DNA of 64,000 nucleotides from JADJXV01 sp964527785. GTDB lineage: Bacteria; Bacteroidota; Ignavibacteria; Kapaibacteriales; UBA961. Under the pieces are notes generated by a model, which was not told the origin of the DNA, ran no database searches, and worked only from the letters and a program-made list of their open reading frames with translations. A program made the translations under genes and the position numbers. The stretch covers positions 1 to 64,000 of the forward strand of contig CAZGNO010000003.1 of NCBI GenBank assembly GCA_964527785.1, read 5' to 3'. This document shows, piece by piece, positions 10,081 to 19,893 of this stretch (its first letter is position 1; every line of letters starts with the position of its first letter).

Positions 10081-13000
10081 ATGAGCTTGTTGTTGGCTGC
10101 TCTCATAGCCGTTATATTCAACTCCACACTCCTATTCGCGCAATCTTCCCTGACTATCAACGATGCACTTGTCCCCTACAAACTATCGCCTACACTGCTT
10201 AGTAACGGACACTTCTCTATTTCGACGAATTATACAGACCCGATTACAAAAGGGATTATTTACCGAGAAGACGGTACGAGCGGAAAACCGGTAAATTACA
10301 CATCATTTTTCCATGTCAAGGTTGATAATATTGTGTTTCAGCAGTCGTACGAATCCGATACATCCGATTTTACAATTCCTGCTAAAAATCCGATAAAAGT
10401 AACTTCAATCTTTCGGGATACAGTTGCCGGTGTGCCGCAGATAAATGCAAAGTCGTATGGAGTGCTGCCCGATGGCGACACGATACGCTTCCTCTTTACA
10501 ATGTTTCCGGTAAAACGGGCAAGCGGCGGGTTTATTCGTATGAGCGTAACAGTGCAAAATACGACAAGTAAAAAACATAGCGTAGGGGTTCTCATGCTTG
10601 TGGACACCAAAATTGGCGATAATGATCAAGCCCCGATTGCTACAACATTCGGCTACAGCACTATCGAACAGCAGTTTGATACAGGTATAGGGCAGGGTAT
10701 CCCAGATTTCTGGCTAGGACTGGAAGGAACGCCCACAGCACCGGGACTGGTGGCAAGGGGCAATCTTCGTGATGTAGGATTAGAAACCCCCGACCGGTTA
10801 TTATTCGGAAACTGGACTGACTATACATCACAAGGTATTCGCGGACTTGGTTCGGTGATGTGGAAAGAGCGCACAGCATCAACGAATCAATATACCGATA
10901 GCGGGGTACTCTTGATTTGGGATGAAGAAGATTTTGGAATTAGTCAGACAAAACTAAAAGCATCAACAGAAATTGGAATTGTGGATTCGCTCAGTGTAGC
11001 AGTTGGCGGCCGAGGTGGCGGCGGAAGTGGAGGAGGAGGTGGTGGTGGATTTGGTCTGGCGGGAATAGGAACGTGCCTGAGTGTAGAGGTGCAGCTTGAA
11101 AATCCGTGCGGGGTGGCGGGATATACTCCTTACCTGCCCGACACACTCCAAGCGCTCTATCTTGTATCTAATCTTGATTCGCTGAAGAATGCGGATAATG
11201 TTCGCCTCGTGATTGAAAATCTGCCATCCGGAGTACTTGCGCCGACTACGACAAGCAATGTTATTCCCAATACCCTGAATGCACTTCAAACAGGCGTTGT
11301 GACCCTATCACTGTATCCTATTCCGCGGCTCAATGCTACGTCATACCGCATTCCGATTGCAGTGGTGAAAGATGCAGTAAATACAGTTGTAGTCCGTGAT
11401 ACACTCGAAGTTTGCGTACCGGGTCTGCTCGGAGAGCTTGTGGGGAATGACAAAACATATCCTCCTGTATGTCCTCAAACGGATGATACACTCGCTGTTA
11501 CTTTTAAATTAAACGGCAAGCGATGTTTGCCTACAGTCAGAGCAATCCTTACAGGGAATCCAGTTGATACTGTTCAATTCAGTATCATTCTACCGATCCC
11601 TACCATTGCAAAAGCAGATTCGGTGATCACTATTTTAGTTCGATACGCTCCGACGATTAACAATACAACCCCTACAATTGGGGTAGTACTCACACTGAGC
11701 GACAGCGAAACACTCGTTCAGGGCAATCCAACAACCGAACCGGTTTTTGATACTGCTTTTGTCACCGTTTCAAGCAAGGAAGCAGAGTTCTTATTTGCAA
11801 GAATAGAAAAAGACACGGTGGACTTTGGCAGAATATGCGTCGGTGATACTGCACGGGGTGATTGGGATATTCTGAATGTAGGCGGTTGCAGTGTGCAGAT
11901 TCAAGGCGGGGCAACTGTCTCCATACTTGGTACGAATGCCTTTTCAATTGCACCTTCTACGGTGTTTCCTGATGCAATTCCCAGAAGCGGAAGTAAAACT
12001 GTGGATTTGATTTTTACTCCGACAGTTCCGGGTAAATATACTGGGTATGCAATAGTGAACAGTCCTTCACTTCCGTTTCTTGATACGCTTTTATTGACAG
12101 GTGAGGCGGATATTCCTGCTATCTCTTCACTTGCTCTGTTAGTTGATTTTGATACGTTGTGTAAGGATCAATCTGTTGTTAAGTCTGTTGAACTAAAAAA
12201 TGCCACTGCCTGTCCGATTGTGATAGACAGTGTTACATGGACAAATGCGCCTGATGGCTGGAACGTGCAGCCAAGGGGTTCTTTTACAATCCAGCCCAAT
12301 AGGAGCGTATTTGTAAATATAACGGGAATATTCAATAATGAAGGGCAATTTGCAACTGATGTTGAGGTTCACTCTCCGAACGGAATAGTACAAACGAAAG
12401 CATCGGCGCGGGTGGTAACACGCATGGCACAAGTCATAGATTCGCTTATATATGGCGACGTTCATGTTGATTCTACAAAGCGTGATTCAATTATTATCCG
12501 TTCTACGGGGACTGCGCCAATTGTGGTGAATAGAATAGTACTTGCAGGATTATTTCCGAATGAATATACTATTACATTGCCCGCAGGTGTTATATATCCC
12601 GTGACCATTAAACCAAACGACACGCTCCTTGCCTATATTGATTTCAAACCAAAGGACATCGAGCAGCGAAACGCAACTGTAGTGGTAACTCTCAATCATA
12701 ATATGGCTTGCGGAGTAGTAAAACCGATTTCGTTGAAAGGGCGCGGAGTGCAGCCGCTACTTGATATTCGTTCACGAACCGTAGCTCTAGGAAAAATCTG
12801 TGTAGGGACGGCAATTGAGTCAGTGATAGAAATTCGCAATCCGGGTAATGCACCTCTGCAAATTGACTCAATTATCTCTAGTGGCGGAAACAGCTTTAGT
12901 TTGTCGCAGAATCAAACGTTAATTCCACCTGACAGCGTGTTCAAACTAACGGTAAGCTATGTGCCGAATACTCTTGCTGATGAAAAAGCAGTACTTACCT

Positions 13001-13782
13001 TTATATCAAACGGGAAGTGGATTACCCCGACCGATACGACTGTCTCGATTCTTGCTACAGGTATTGTTTGCGGTACAATCAGTGCCGATACTGTTGATGC
13101 CGAAGTCGGGAAACCGCTTGCTCTTACCCTGCGCTTTACACCCGAAAAAACTTCACTCAAGACAGCCGAAGAATTGACTCGCATAATGAATCAATCCTCC
13201 AATAGCGCGATGAACGTCGGCGTTTCGTACAATAGCAATCTTGTTCGTGTGCGGTCGTTTGCTCCAAATATGGGAATGATTGGCAGGCAAATCCCCGCTG
13301 TACTGCAAGCAACTCCTTCTGTAGCAACAATTAGAACGCCTAATTCAACACTCGACGAAAGTAATATTCTGGCTGTATTGGAAGGTGATGTTCTGCTCAA
13401 TTACACTTACGAGACACCTGTGTACATCCGTATTGATACATTTGCGAATGGTTTCAGTAGAATCAGTACGCGCGATGGCTTAGTGCGGGCGCAGTACTGC
13501 GCATTCAACAGCAGACAAATAAACACGTCACAAATCACAACATTCCTGAGCATAATAGAATCGCAGGATTATCCTATTTCACTCTACAGCAGTGAGGATA
13601 CTCCCGTTCAATTATCACTCGTGAATGTACTCGGTGAAACGGTTGCTATAGTTTATAATGGAACTATTGCATCAGGTTCGCACAGATTTGCATTGCCCGA
13701 CGGGCTGAATAACGGGCTTTATTTTGTTATGATGACAACTCCGAATGGGAGTGTTGGTGAGAAGTGTGTGGTGAATAGGTAG
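10081..13782 (+). CDS. ASH-domain T9SS-sorted secreted protein (start disrupted by repeats)
   Basis: 1233 residues from 10081. I chose this start because it gives a normal signal peptide (MSLLLAALIAVIFNSTLLFA then Q). The same frame is open back to 9382 (1466 residues, ATGA overlap with the previous gene), but those extra residues are mostly translated repeat DNA and would bury the signal peptide. ATG 10018, preceded by AAGGG, is a third option. A Gly-rich run lies at about 305-325. From about 575 on there are several ASH/choice-of-anchor-D modules (VDFGRICVGDTARG, VALGKICVGTAIES). The C-terminus has a T9SS-like sorting domain (VQLSLVNVLGETV, LNNGLYFVMM). Probably surface-exposed; no enzymatic motif seen. 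Confidence 0.75.
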   Translation: MSLLLAALIAVIFNSTLLFAQSSLTINDALVPYKLSPTLLSNGHFSISTNYTDPITKGIIYREDGTSGKPVNYTSFFHVKVDNIVFQQSYESDTSDFTIPAKNPIKVTSIFRDTVAGVPQINAKSYGVLPDGDTIRFLFTMFPVKRASGGFIRMSVTVQNTTSKKHSVGVLMLVDTKIGDNDQAPIATTFGYSTIEQQFDTGIGQGIPDFWLGLEGTPTAPGLVARGNLRDVGLETPDRLLFGNWTDYTSQGIRGLGSVMWKERTASTNQYTDSGVLLIWDEEDFGISQTKLKASTEIGIVDSLSVAVGGRGGGGSGGGGGGGFGLAGIGTCLSVEVQLENPCGVAGYTPYLPDTLQALYLVSNLDSLKNADNVRLVIENLPSGVLAPTTTSNVIPNTLNALQTGVVTLSLYPIPRLNATSYRIPIAVVKDAVNTVVVRDTLEVCVPGLLGELVGNDKTYPPVCPQTDDTLAVTFKLNGKRCLPTVRAILTGNPVDTVQFSIILPIPTIAKADSVITILVRYAPTINNTTPTIGVVLTLSDSETLVQGNPTTEPVFDTAFVTVSSKEAEFLFARIEKDTVDFGRICVGDTARGDWDILNVGGCSVQIQGGATVSILGTNAFSIAPSTVFPDAIPRSGSKTVDLIFTPTVPGKYTGYAIVNSPSLPFLDTLLLTGEADIPAISSLALLVDFDTLCKDQSVVKSVELKNATACPIVIDSVTWTNAPDGWNVQPRGSFTIQPNRSVFVNITGIFNNEGQFATDVEVHSPNGIVQTKASARVVTRMAQVIDSLIYGDVHVDSTKRDSIIIRSTGTAPIVVNRIVLAGLFPNEYTITLPAGVIYPVTIKPNDTLLAYIDFKPKDIEQRNATVVVTLNHNMACGVVKPISLKGRGVQPLLDIRSRTVALGKICVGTAIESVIEIRNPGNAPLQIDSIISSGGNSFSLSQNQTLIPPDSVFKLTVSYVPNTLADEKAVLTFISNGKWITPTDTTVSILATGIVCGTISADTVDAEVGKPLALTLRFTPEKTSLKTAEELTRIMNQSSNSAMNVGVSYNSNLVRVRSFAPNMGMIGRQIPAVLQATPSVATIRTPNSTLDESNILAVLEGDVLLNYTYETPVYIRIDTFANGFSRISTRDGLVRAQYCAFNSRQINTSQITTFLSIIESQDYPISLYSSEDTPVQLSLVNVLGETVAIVYNGTIASGSHRFALPDGLNNGLYFVMMTTPNGSVGEKCVVNR

Positions 13783-13820
13783 GGAAATGTAGAATAATTT
13801 ACTATTCGTAATTTTAGAAT

Positions 13821-15401
13821 ATGAATAAAGAAACTTTCTTGCTTTCTGATAGAATAAAAGAGATAAAGTCATCTTTTATTAAAGATGGTTGGGTTACTAT
13901 TTATGAGAATCTTCATGAAGATAAAAACGATGAATCTCTAATTTTTTGTTGTTTAGTTAGTTCAAAGGAGATCAAATCTTATAGGACTAACAACGAATGG
14001 GAGATTGTATGTGGAAGTGAAGGTAAGCCTACAGTCTGGGGTAATGGGAAATATCAAACATTTGAAAGAAAAGGAATTGAGCCTTTTCTTTTTTTTAAAC
14101 GGTTCTGTGCTAACGATATAGAAGAATCTTATGTTGATATTTCTGAAGAGTTTGTTCTTTATTTTAAACTTTATGAAACAGGGCAAAATAAACAGAACAG
14201 AAAGTTTTATTTTATTAATGAGGTTAATGATCTTGATGAAGTAATAAGAGTTGAACCAAATAGAATTAAAGTCAAAGTTAAGTATCTAAAGGAATATATA
14301 TCTGTTAGGAAACTATACTTTTCTATATGCTTTGTCTTTGAGAGATTTGACTCGAAGACACTCAAAGAAATAAAACTGATAAAGACTGATAAGAATTTTC
14401 ATGAAGATAATTATTTTTACAATCATTTTATCGAACCAACTTGTTTTGGACCAAATTCAAGTAAAATTATAAGCAAGATATATGGTAAATCAATAATCAA
14501 CTATGATAAAAATAAAACTAAAGTTTATCATTTTGATGGTGAGAAGCAGCAGTACTTAGAATTTATCACTGGATATAATGAAGATGGAAGTGAAAAACTT
14601 GAAGATTGCAAACAAGAAAACAAAAAATGGTTTACTGTAACATATTTCAAAAAAGAAGTATTGGATAAATACTATAATAGTCCAAGCAAATATAAGGTTG
14701 ACAGCCATAATGTAAGCTCGAATTTCTTTTCTTTGAAAATTGATAATAATGTTGATAATTATGTTCCGGTTTTTCTAATCGAATTAGGGAAAATTCCTTA
14801 CAAAGAGCAATTACATTGGAAACAGTTTAACATTACACCACAGAATGGAATCAGCAACACTTATCGAAAGACAATGATTGATGGGAGTTGGTCTGAACAA
14901 CCTGAAACACCTGATCTTTTCTTTAAATTCAAATACAAAGAGTTCAATTCAAATTGGGAAAAGAAATTTGGTTGGAGATTCTATAAAAGTTTGGCTAAAG
15001 AAGATGAGCATAGCTTTACGTCATTACATATTCCAACAACAAACAATGTAAAATCATTTAAGGAGCAAATCTTATCACTTGTAAAAGTCACCATTGATAG
15101 ATTAAATGAAAAAGAACTGTCGAAGGATGTTGAAATAGAAAAGGGAGATAAAGGAATTAATAAGTTGGAGAAATTTTTGAAATTAAATAATATTGAGCTT
15201 CCAGATTTGATCAGTTTTTTAAAAAATCTTTGGCATTTACGTTCCGGTTTATTAGCTCATAGTTTTAGTGAGTCAAATAAAGAATGTAAAAGGGCAATTG
15301 AGTATTTCGGATTAAGAGAAAATAATTATGTTGAAGTAGCAAAGGATATTTTTATCAAATCAATTATCACACTTAATACTCTTGAAAATAGATTCTTGTA
15401 A
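13821..15401 (+). CDS. AT-rich accessory protein, possible HEPN-like C-terminus
   Basis: 526 residues, no signal peptide or membrane segment, rich in Lys, Asn, Phe and Tyr. The DNA is visibly much more AT-rich than the flanking genes, suggesting recent acquisition. I do not recognise the N-terminal 400 residues. The last 110 residues are predicted helical and include LWHLRSGLLAHSFS, where R-x5-H fits the R-x4-6-H pattern of HEPN ribonucleases found in many defence and toxin proteins; this is a motif-level inference only. It stands alone, 38 bp after a T9SS gene and before a broken secreted-protein gene, with no visible antitoxin. The start ATG follows directly on TTTAGAAT with no strong Shine-Dalgarno. 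Confidence 0.7.
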   Translation: MNKETFLLSDRIKEIKSSFIKDGWVTIYENLHEDKNDESLIFCCLVSSKEIKSYRTNNEWEIVCGSEGKPTVWGNGKYQTFERKGIEPFLFFKRFCANDIEESYVDISEEFVLYFKLYETGQNKQNRKFYFINEVNDLDEVIRVEPNRIKVKVKYLKEYISVRKLYFSICFVFERFDSKTLKEIKLIKTDKNFHEDNYFYNHFIEPTCFGPNSSKIISKIYGKSIINYDKNKTKVYHFDGEKQQYLEFITGYNEDGSEKLEDCKQENKKWFTVTYFKKEVLDKYYNSPSKYKVDSHNVSSNFFSLKIDNNVDNYVPVFLIELGKIPYKEQLHWKQFNITPQNGISNTYRKTMIDGSWSEQPETPDLFFKFKYKEFNSNWEKKFGWRFYKSLAKEDEHSFTSLHIPTTNNVKSFKEQILSLVKVTIDRLNEKELSKDVEIEKGDKGINKLEKFLKLNNIELPDLISFLKNLWHLRSGLLAHSFSESNKECKRAIEYFGLRENNYVEVAKDIFIKSIITLNTLENRFL

Positions 15402-15471
15402 TATGATATCATTATATTGGTGCATAGAAAGAATATCAATAAAGTATAATTAAGTGAAAGATTATAAACAC

Positions 15472-15612
15472 ATGAAGAAACTGCTGTTGCTTATTATTGT
15501 AGTACTATCAAGTCAATCAAACGGTTATGCACAAACAGAACGGTGGAAATTAGTAAAATACGGTATCTTCGGTGAATCTGGGTCAAGTCGGTTGTATACC
15601 GCCGTGCATTGA
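15472..15612 (+). pseudogene. Truncated secreted-protein gene (46 codons)
   Basis: The frame encodes a clean signal peptide (MKKLLLLIIVVLSSQSNGYA then Q) followed by about 25 residues (TERWKLVKYGIFGESGSS, RLYTAVH) and a TGA. The mature part is far too short for this type of protein, and it lies next to the AT-rich insert. I read it as the surviving 5' end of a T9SS cargo gene. A genuine very small secreted peptide cannot be excluded. Confidence 0.5.
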
Positions 15613-15636
15613 TAAGTAATAAAATTATTTTTGGGT

Positions 15637-15661
15637 AAGGTTGGTTGTTGCAACCGACCTT
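15637..15661. terminator. Hairpin, weak terminator candidate
   Basis: AAGGTTGGTTG / CAACCGACCTT, an 11-bp stem with one G-U pair and a TTG loop. No T-run follows on either strand, so termination is uncertain. Confidence 0.4.
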
Positions 15662-15730
15662 CCTTCTAAACGTTTTTACGGAATTTTAATGCTCCCTCGA
15701 AATGAACGCAATAAATACAACACTCCACTC

Positions 15731-17110
15731 TCAAAGTTTCTCAAAATGCGCAGTAAAATGCCGTAGTAATTTCGGTTCTTTTGTAATTCTGTATCCTCTC
15801 GCCTGCGATTTGTTTTTCAGCAGTTCATCAAAAACTTCAACCACATAATCCACATGGCTTTGCGTATATACTCTGCGCGGTATAGCAAGTCGTACAAGCT
15901 CCATTGCAGCCGGAATTAGCTGTCCCTGTTCATCATATTTACCGAACATTACCGAGCCGACTTCCACACACCTGATACCGCCGATACGGTATAATTCACA
16001 TACCAACGCCTGCCCGGGATACTCATGAAGCGGAATATGGTCGTAGAGTTTCGCCGAGTTGATATATACAGCGTGACCTCCTATCGGATACATCACAGGA
16101 ACACCCTTTTCACGAATTTTCTCGCCCAAATACTCCGTGCTTTTAATCCGGTAATACAGATAATCCTTATCGAAAATTTCCCTGAGTCCGACTGCAATTG
16201 CTTCCATGTCCCGACCGCTCAACCCGCCATACGTCGTAAATCCTTCCGTTATAATGAGCAGGTTGGTACATGCATCGGCTAACTGCTCATCTTTTAGAGC
16301 CAAGAAGCCGCCCATATTTACTAGGGCATCTTTTTTGGCACTCATCAAACATCCGTCAGCCAAGGCAAACATTTGTTGGGCAATTTCCTTGTATGTGTGA
16401 TTTTCATAGCCCGCCTCCCGGTGCTTGATGAAATAACTGTTCTCGGCAATTCTGCAACAGTCAATGATAAACAGCACGTTGTGCCTTTTGCAGACATCTG
16501 CGACATCTTTTGCATTTTGCATACTTACGGGCTGACCACCACCGCTGTTGTTTGTTACGGTCAGTATCACCGCACCAATATTTTCGGGCTTGTGTTCGGT
16601 GATTAGTTTCTCTAATTTAGTACAGTCTAAATTCCCTTTAAAAGGATAATAATTTTCGTGATTTTTCGATTCTTCTACCGGAATATCGTATGCGGTAGCA
16701 CCGCTAAACTCAATATTCGCCCTGGTAGTATCGAAATGTGTGTTGCTTATGAATACCTTGCCCTCACCGCCTAAATGACCGTATAATATTCGCTCTGCGG
16801 CTCGTCCCTGATGAGTTGGTAAAATAAAAGGGTAGGACGTAAGGTCGAAAACTGCATCATAAAAACGCTCCCAACTTTCTGCCCCGGCATACGATTCATC
16901 TCCTCGCATCATGGCTGCCCACTGCTCGTTGCTCATTGCAGATGTACCGCTGTCTGTCAGAAAATCAATAATTACTTGTTTGCTTTTTAATAAAAAAGGA
17001 TTGTAATGAGCCGCTTCCAAATACTGTATTCTCTCGGCTTCGGTGCTCATATGGATGGACTCTACCGATTTAATTTTGAATGGTTCTATTATTGTTTTAA
17101 AGTTCATCAT
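15731..17110 (-). CDS. tnaA: Tryptophanase (tryptophan indole-lyase)
   Basis: 459 residues, full length for the PLP-dependent beta-eliminating lyases (tryptophanase/tyrosine phenol-lyase). Expected reaction: L-Trp + H2O -> indole + pyruvate + NH3. The PLP lysine lies in MSAKKDALVNMGG (residues 256-268), and the family motifs LTDSGTSAMS and PTHQGRAAE are present. Three positions that separate the two enzymes match tryptophanase: Asp127 in FDTTR (Thr in tyrosine phenol-lyase), Val in CVEVGS (Arg in tyrosine phenol-lyase), and His in LRHFTA near the C-terminus (Phe in tyrosine phenol-lyase). The next gene upstream is nadB, 96 bp away. No TnaC-like leader peptide was recognised. Met1 and Met2 are both possible starts. 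Confidence 0.92.
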   Translation of the reverse strand: MMNFKTIIEPFKIKSVESIHMSTEAERIQYLEAAHYNPFLLKSKQVIIDFLTDSGTSAMSNEQWAAMMRGDESYAGAESWERFYDAVFDLTSYPFILPTHQGRAAERILYGHLGGEGKVFISNTHFDTTRANIEFSGATAYDIPVEESKNHENYYPFKGNLDCTKLEKLITEHKPENIGAVILTVTNNSGGGQPVSMQNAKDVADVCKRHNVLFIIDCCRIAENSYFIKHREAGYENHTYKEIAQQMFALADGCLMSAKKDALVNMGGFLALKDEQLADACTNLLIITEGFTTYGGLSGRDMEAIAVGLREIFDKDYLYYRIKSTEYLGEKIREKGVPVMYPIGGHAVYINSAKLYDHIPLHEYPGQALVCELYRIGGIRCVEVGSVMFGKYDEQGQLIPAAMELVRLAIPRRVYTQSHVDYVVEVFDELLKNKSQARGYRITKEPKLLRHFTAHFEKL

Positions 17111-17206
17111 GATTATTTGTGTAATGTTGAAAATAACCGAAATGAGAAGATAACCTGATTTAATAACTCATCGTTCTGGTGTTTATTCCGGCGACGAAAA
17201 TTTGCC

Positions 17207-18739
17207 TCACACTTCTTCTGCATAATGAGTTCCTCGGTTTTCTGTTCTATTCAGTGCAAATGAAGTGATAAGCATTGCAGTTTCAACCATATTTAGTAAC
17301 TCAAATGCCTTATAAGTTCTTCCATGAATTTTAATTTCTGATATAAGCAATTTTCGCCATACGTTTAATTGATTTTCAGCTAATTTCATTCTAATAGGAT
17401 TTCTTACTATACCTAAATTGTTCCACATCAGGTGTTGAATATCTGATTTGTAAACTGAAGAAATATCTGACTCAATACTTAGTAATTTTTCATGATAATA
17501 TTTGTGTAATGCACTCTTTGTCTGTTTCGGAATTTTTATGTTTTCTTTAATGGATGCTGCGGCAGCATCAGCAAATACAATTCCTTCAAGTAAGGAATTG
17601 CTGGCAAGTCTATTTGCACCGTGTACACCTGTACAAGCTACTTCGCCAATGGCGTACAAACTATTAATAGAAGTTTTTGCATCAATACCGGTTGCTACAC
17701 CTCCGCAGATATAATGTGCCGCAGGAACTACCCTAATCATTTCAGTACCAATATCAATATCGTAATTTTTACAAGTATTATAAATAAACGGAAACTCCTC
17801 TTGTAGTTTTTTTTCACCAATCGAAGTTGCATCTAAATACAAAAAATCACTTCCTTCACATAACATTTCTTTCACCATACAGCGTGCAACAATATCTCGT
17901 GGAGCTAATGAACCCATAGTATGATATTTATACATAAACTGTATACCCTTTGAATCTTTTAATTGTGCACCGGCTCCTCTCAGTGCTTCACTTATTAAAA
18001 TATTATCTTCACGGTTAGGAAGATATAGCATCGTAGGGTGAAATTGAATGAACTCCATATTCATCATAGCTGCACCCGCCCTGTGAGCCAATGCATACCC
18101 GTCACCTGTGGCAGATTGAGGGTTAGTATTGAACGTATATAGATTGCCGCCGCCGCCGGTGGCTAAGACTATTATTTCGGCGTAGTGATTTTCAATTGAT
18201 TGCAACTGAGTATTCAATATACTTGCACCTATTGCCGAATTATTCTCAATTATCAAATCTAAAACAAAGTGATGTTCTTTGATTGTAATATTTGGGTGAT
18301 TTCTGACAATATGGATTAATTTGTTTATTACTTCTTTCCCTGTTTCATCTTTGATATGCACAATCCTATTATGACTATGTCCTCCTTCTCTTGATAAATC
18401 AAATTGCAGGTTTCCATCTTTATTAAATTCAGTTCCGAAGGTTGTCAAATCTTCTATACAACGAAGTGAATTTTGAATCATGTATGTAACTGCTTTTTCA
18501 TTGCATAATCCGGCTCCGGCTAATAGAGTATCCTGAATATGACATGATATTGAATCGTTATCACCAAAAGGTGCGGCTATTCCCCCTTTGGCTTGATAAG
18601 AATTTGACTTTGATAGCTCATCTTTGGTATAGATTGTTACGGTAGCAAATTCTGCTGCTTTTATTGCAAAATATAAACCGCTTATTCCTCCACCAATGCA
18701 GATAATGTCTAAGTTTGAAGTTTCTGATGAAGTATACAT
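17207..18739 (-). CDS. nadB: L-aspartate oxidase
   Basis: 510 residues. FAD-dependent oxidation of L-aspartate to iminoaspartate, the first step of de novo NAD synthesis. The N-terminal dinucleotide-binding motif is IICIGGGISGLYFA (about 12-25). NSYQAKGGIAA, REGGHSHNRIVH (substrate/FAD region), the LATGGGGNLY motif, QFHPT, and the C-terminal GANRLASNSLLEG motif are all typical of NadB. It begins 9 bp after the nadA stop, so nadA and nadB are probably co-transcribed and the product passes to NadA. No nadC is seen nearby. Confidence 0.95.
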   Translation of the reverse strand: MYTSSETSNLDIICIGGGISGLYFAIKAAEFATVTIYTKDELSKSNSYQAKGGIAAPFGDNDSISCHIQDTLLAGAGLCNEKAVTYMIQNSLRCIEDLTTFGTEFNKDGNLQFDLSREGGHSHNRIVHIKDETGKEVINKLIHIVRNHPNITIKEHHFVLDLIIENNSAIGASILNTQLQSIENHYAEIIVLATGGGGNLYTFNTNPQSATGDGYALAHRAGAAMMNMEFIQFHPTMLYLPNREDNILISEALRGAGAQLKDSKGIQFMYKYHTMGSLAPRDIVARCMVKEMLCEGSDFLYLDATSIGEKKLQEEFPFIYNTCKNYDIDIGTEMIRVVPAAHYICGGVATGIDAKTSINSLYAIGEVACTGVHGANRLASNSLLEGIVFADAAAASIKENIKIPKQTKSALHKYYHEKLLSIESDISSVYKSDIQHLMWNNLGIVRNPIRMKLAENQLNVWRKLLISEIKIHGRTYKAFELLNMVETAMLITSFALNRTENRGTHYAEEV

Positions 18740-18748
18740 ACTATGTAC

Positions 18749-19750
18749 TTAATTATATTGGAGCATTCGCCTAACCGGTATTGAAGCTGCCTTGATGGTA
18801 TTGTCATCTAAGGTGATTTCATAGGAATGCTCGTCTGCCGTTCCTATTGACTGGAGTGTTTTAAGAATTGAATCCAACGTTATCATTTTCATGTAAGGGC
18901 ATTTTATACATGGAGTTATAAATTCTTTGCCGACAAACAACCTTTTTAAGGTACTTCCCAAGTCACATTCTGACGCTAGAATAAATGTATGATCTTTACT
19001 CTGAGAAACATAATTGATAATATCATTTGTACTCCCCAAAACCCCTCCCATTTCACTTATGTTTTCTTGTACTGTTTGGTCAGGTACTTCCCAGTGTAAT
19101 AACATTTTCGCATCGGGATGCTCTGCTTTCATTGAAGCAAAAGAATCCGATTTGAATTGCTCATGAACCTCACAATAGCCATTCCATAGTATGAGTTTTT
19201 TTCCTGTTTCAGAATGTATTTTGTTCCGAAGATTTTCGCCCATAAATTTGTCAGGCAGAAATATCAAGGTGTCTTCTTCAAAAGATTTGGCAATGGAGAG
19301 TGCATTACGGGAAGTGCAACAAATATCACATTCCGCTTTAGTTTCGGCATACGTGTTTACATAAGCAATAATCGGTACTCCCGGATATTGCTTCCTAAGA
19401 TTTAGTACATCCTCCTTTGTAATACTCGAAGCAAGCGAACAACCGGCTAACTTATCAGGTATATACACATTTTTGGCCGGGTTTAAAATCTTAGCAGTTT
19501 CTGCCATGAAATGTACCCCGCAAAAAACAATATTCTGTTGTTCTACCTTCGTTGCTTCGATACTTAACCCCAAAGAGTCACCTAAAAAATCTGCAATTCC
19601 ATCATCGTGAATCAATAGCTGAATCTCAGGTGCCATATAATAATGGGATAGAATAACAGCATTCTTTTCTTTTTTTAAAAGACCGATTTGATGATAATAT
19701 TCTTGGGTGGTAAGTGTATGGGGTACATTTTTTTGCCGTGAATCATCCAT
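18749..19750 (-). CDS. nadA: Quinolinate synthase
   Basis: 333 residues from ATG 19750; the open frame extends to a TTG at 19789, which I do not favour. NadA condenses iminoaspartate with dihydroxyacetone phosphate to quinolinate using a [4Fe-4S] cluster. Three cysteine sites that fit the cluster ligands are visible: KLAGCSLASS, AECDICCTSR and CIKCPYMK. AVILSHYYMAPEIQ near the N-terminus and VHFMAETAKILNP are family hallmarks. First gene of the nadA-nadB pair. Confidence 0.95.
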   Translation of the reverse strand: MDDSRQKNVPHTLTTQEYYHQIGLLKKEKNAVILSHYYMAPEIQLLIHDDGIADFLGDSLGLSIEATKVEQQNIVFCGVHFMAETAKILNPAKNVYIPDKLAGCSLASSITKEDVLNLRKQYPGVPIIAYVNTYAETKAECDICCTSRNALSIAKSFEEDTLIFLPDKFMGENLRNKIHSETGKKLILWNGYCEVHEQFKSDSFASMKAEHPDAKMLLHWEVPDQTVQENISEMGGVLGSTNDIINYVSQSKDHTFILASECDLGSTLKRLFVGKEFITPCIKCPYMKMITLDSILKTLQSIGTADEHSYEITLDDNTIKAASIPVRRMLQYN

Positions 19751-19893
19751 AAAATACTTTATTACTTTCTTAATACGTATAGAAATCAAAAAAAGACCAA
19801 TTGCATCGTTTACTTAATAGGCAACAGCTGAAACCTATAAAAAAACAATAGGGTTTTCATTTCGATTACATACAGATTCATATCCTAAATCCA

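Noticed and set aside
9408..10160. 250-codon minus-strand ORF
   Set aside because: It is the reverse reading of the repeat array; both strands are open because the repeat lacks stops, and there is no RBS or domain.
15731..17110. Tyrosine phenol-lyase
   Set aside because: Asp, Val and His at the three discriminating positions match tryptophanase, not the Thr, Arg and Phe of tyrosine phenol-lyase.
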